Source: an uncultured Anaerovibrio sp. | Lineage (GTDB): Bacteria > Bacillota > Negativicutes > Selenomonadales > Selenomonadaceae | NCBI GenBank assembly: GCA_900768695.1 | Contig: CAAGDY010000167.1 | Span: 1-5,738, forward strand | Reading direction: 5' to 3' | DNA: 5,738 bases | Shown here: positions 5,467 to 5,738 of the stretch, piece after piece | Layout: every line of letters begins with the position of its first letter | Numbering within the stretch: position 1 is the first letter of the stretch | Position numbers and translations under genes: made by a program | Notes under the pieces: model-generated | Databases searched by the model: none | The model's input: only the letters and a program-made list of their open reading frames with translations | What the model was told of the DNA's origin: nothing

Positions 5467-5545
5467 TTACAGCCTAACAACTTACAACCTAACTACTTAC
5501 AACTTAACTATTTACTGTTACCCATTAACTATTAACTGCTTACAG
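5466..5545. repeat. Degenerate 7-8-bp tandem repeat array behind purC
   Basis: The stretch can be cut into eleven consecutive units of 7 or 8 bp. On the minus strand they are CTGTAAG, CAGTTAA, TAGTTAA, TGGGTAA, CAGTAAA, TAGTTAAG, TTGTAAG, TAGTTAGG, TTGTAAG, TTGTTAGG, CTGTAAA. In the right-hand part the pairs give a 15-bp period (5466-5480, 5481-5495, 5496-5510). The first unit contains the purC stop codon. The array contains no gene, hairpin terminator or spacer/repeat structure of CRISPR type. Confidence 0.7.
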
Positions 5546-5738
5546 CTCCTTGCCGGACAGGAGGGTATACGCTTCCTTGTACTTGGCAATGGTCTTGTCA
5601 ATAATCTCATCAGGCAGCAGATAATCGCTGTCAGGGTTTGCCTTCAGCCAGTCACGGACAAACTGCTTGTCATAGGACGGCTGGGACTTGCCTGCCTCAT
5701 AGCCCTCCAGCGGCCAGAAGCGGGAGCTGTCCGGGGTC
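5540..5738 (-). CDS. purC: SAICAR synthase (phosphoribosylaminoimidazole-succinocarboxamide synthase), C-terminal fragment, runs off the right edge
   Basis: The last 65 codons are present, reading TPDSSRFWPLEGYEAGKSQP, then SYDKQFVRDWL and ending LLSGKEL. The TPDSSRFWP and QPSYDKQFVRDWL blocks are hallmarks of the C-terminal lobe of PurC, which joins aspartate to CAIR with ATP in de novo purine synthesis, in the cytoplasm. The TAA stop (5540-5542) lies inside the first unit of the heptad repeat array. The start and the ATP-binding N-terminal lobe are outside the window. No other pur gene is visible downstream, so purC is the last gene of its unit, with the inverted repeat at 5342-5397 as its probable terminator. 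Confidence 0.93.
   Translation of the reverse strand, partial: TPDSSRFWPLEGYEAGKSQPSYDKQFVRDWLKANPDSDYLLPDEIIDKTIAKYKEAYTLLSGKEL

Noticed and set aside
5398..5545. CRISPR array in the repeat-rich spacer
   Set aside because: The units are 7-8 bp, degenerate and directly abutting, with no unique spacers and no cas genes.

Overview
The window reads like part of a chromosome from a diderm Firmicute of the Negativicutes (a Selenomonas/Mitsuokella/Sporomusa-like anaerobe). This is inferred from the mix of genes: clostridial-type hydrogenase/GltD-like redox genes and a Firmicute-style bioY on one side, and a classical outer-membrane autotransporter, which needs an outer membrane, on the other. All five genes lie on the minus strand, so the order of transcription runs from the right end of the window to the left.

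From right to left: (1) the last 65 codons of purC (SAICAR synthase, purine synthesis), cut by the window edge; (2) a 142-bp non-coding spacer (5398-5539) made largely of degenerate 7-8-bp repeats, followed by a compact control region in which a perfect 11-bp inverted repeat encloses the probable bioY -10 box and start site and uses the bioY Shine-Dalgarno as one arm; (3) bioY, the membrane S-component for biotin uptake, ending in a terminator; (4) a 306-bp spacer carrying the probable promoter of the next gene, with a run of seven G between its -35 and -10 boxes; (5) a 674-residue autotransporter with signal peptide, beta-helix-like passenger and C-terminal beta-barrel, whose passenger DNA is clearly poorer in G+C than its two ends, followed by a strong terminator; (6) a 350-bp spacer with direct and inverted repeats and an extended -10 promoter; (7) a 616-residue iron-sulfur flavoprotein joining a NuoF-type 4Fe-4S module to a GltD/NfnB-type NAD(P)H-FAD module; and (8) overlapping it by 7 bp, the first 86 codons of an iron-sulfur protein that most resembles an [FeFe]-hydrogenase catalytic subunit, running off the left edge.

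Genes 7 and 8 form one translationally coupled redox operon that probably links NAD(P)(H) to hydrogen (or a related low-potential substrate). purC, bioY and the autotransporter appear to be separate units, each with its own control signals. The most unusual points are the promoter nested inside a terminator/SD-blocking inverted repeat ahead of bioY, the poly-G tract inside the autotransporter promoter (possible phase variation), and the base-composition mosaic of the autotransporter gene. Nothing here amounts to a clearly new defence or mobile system.
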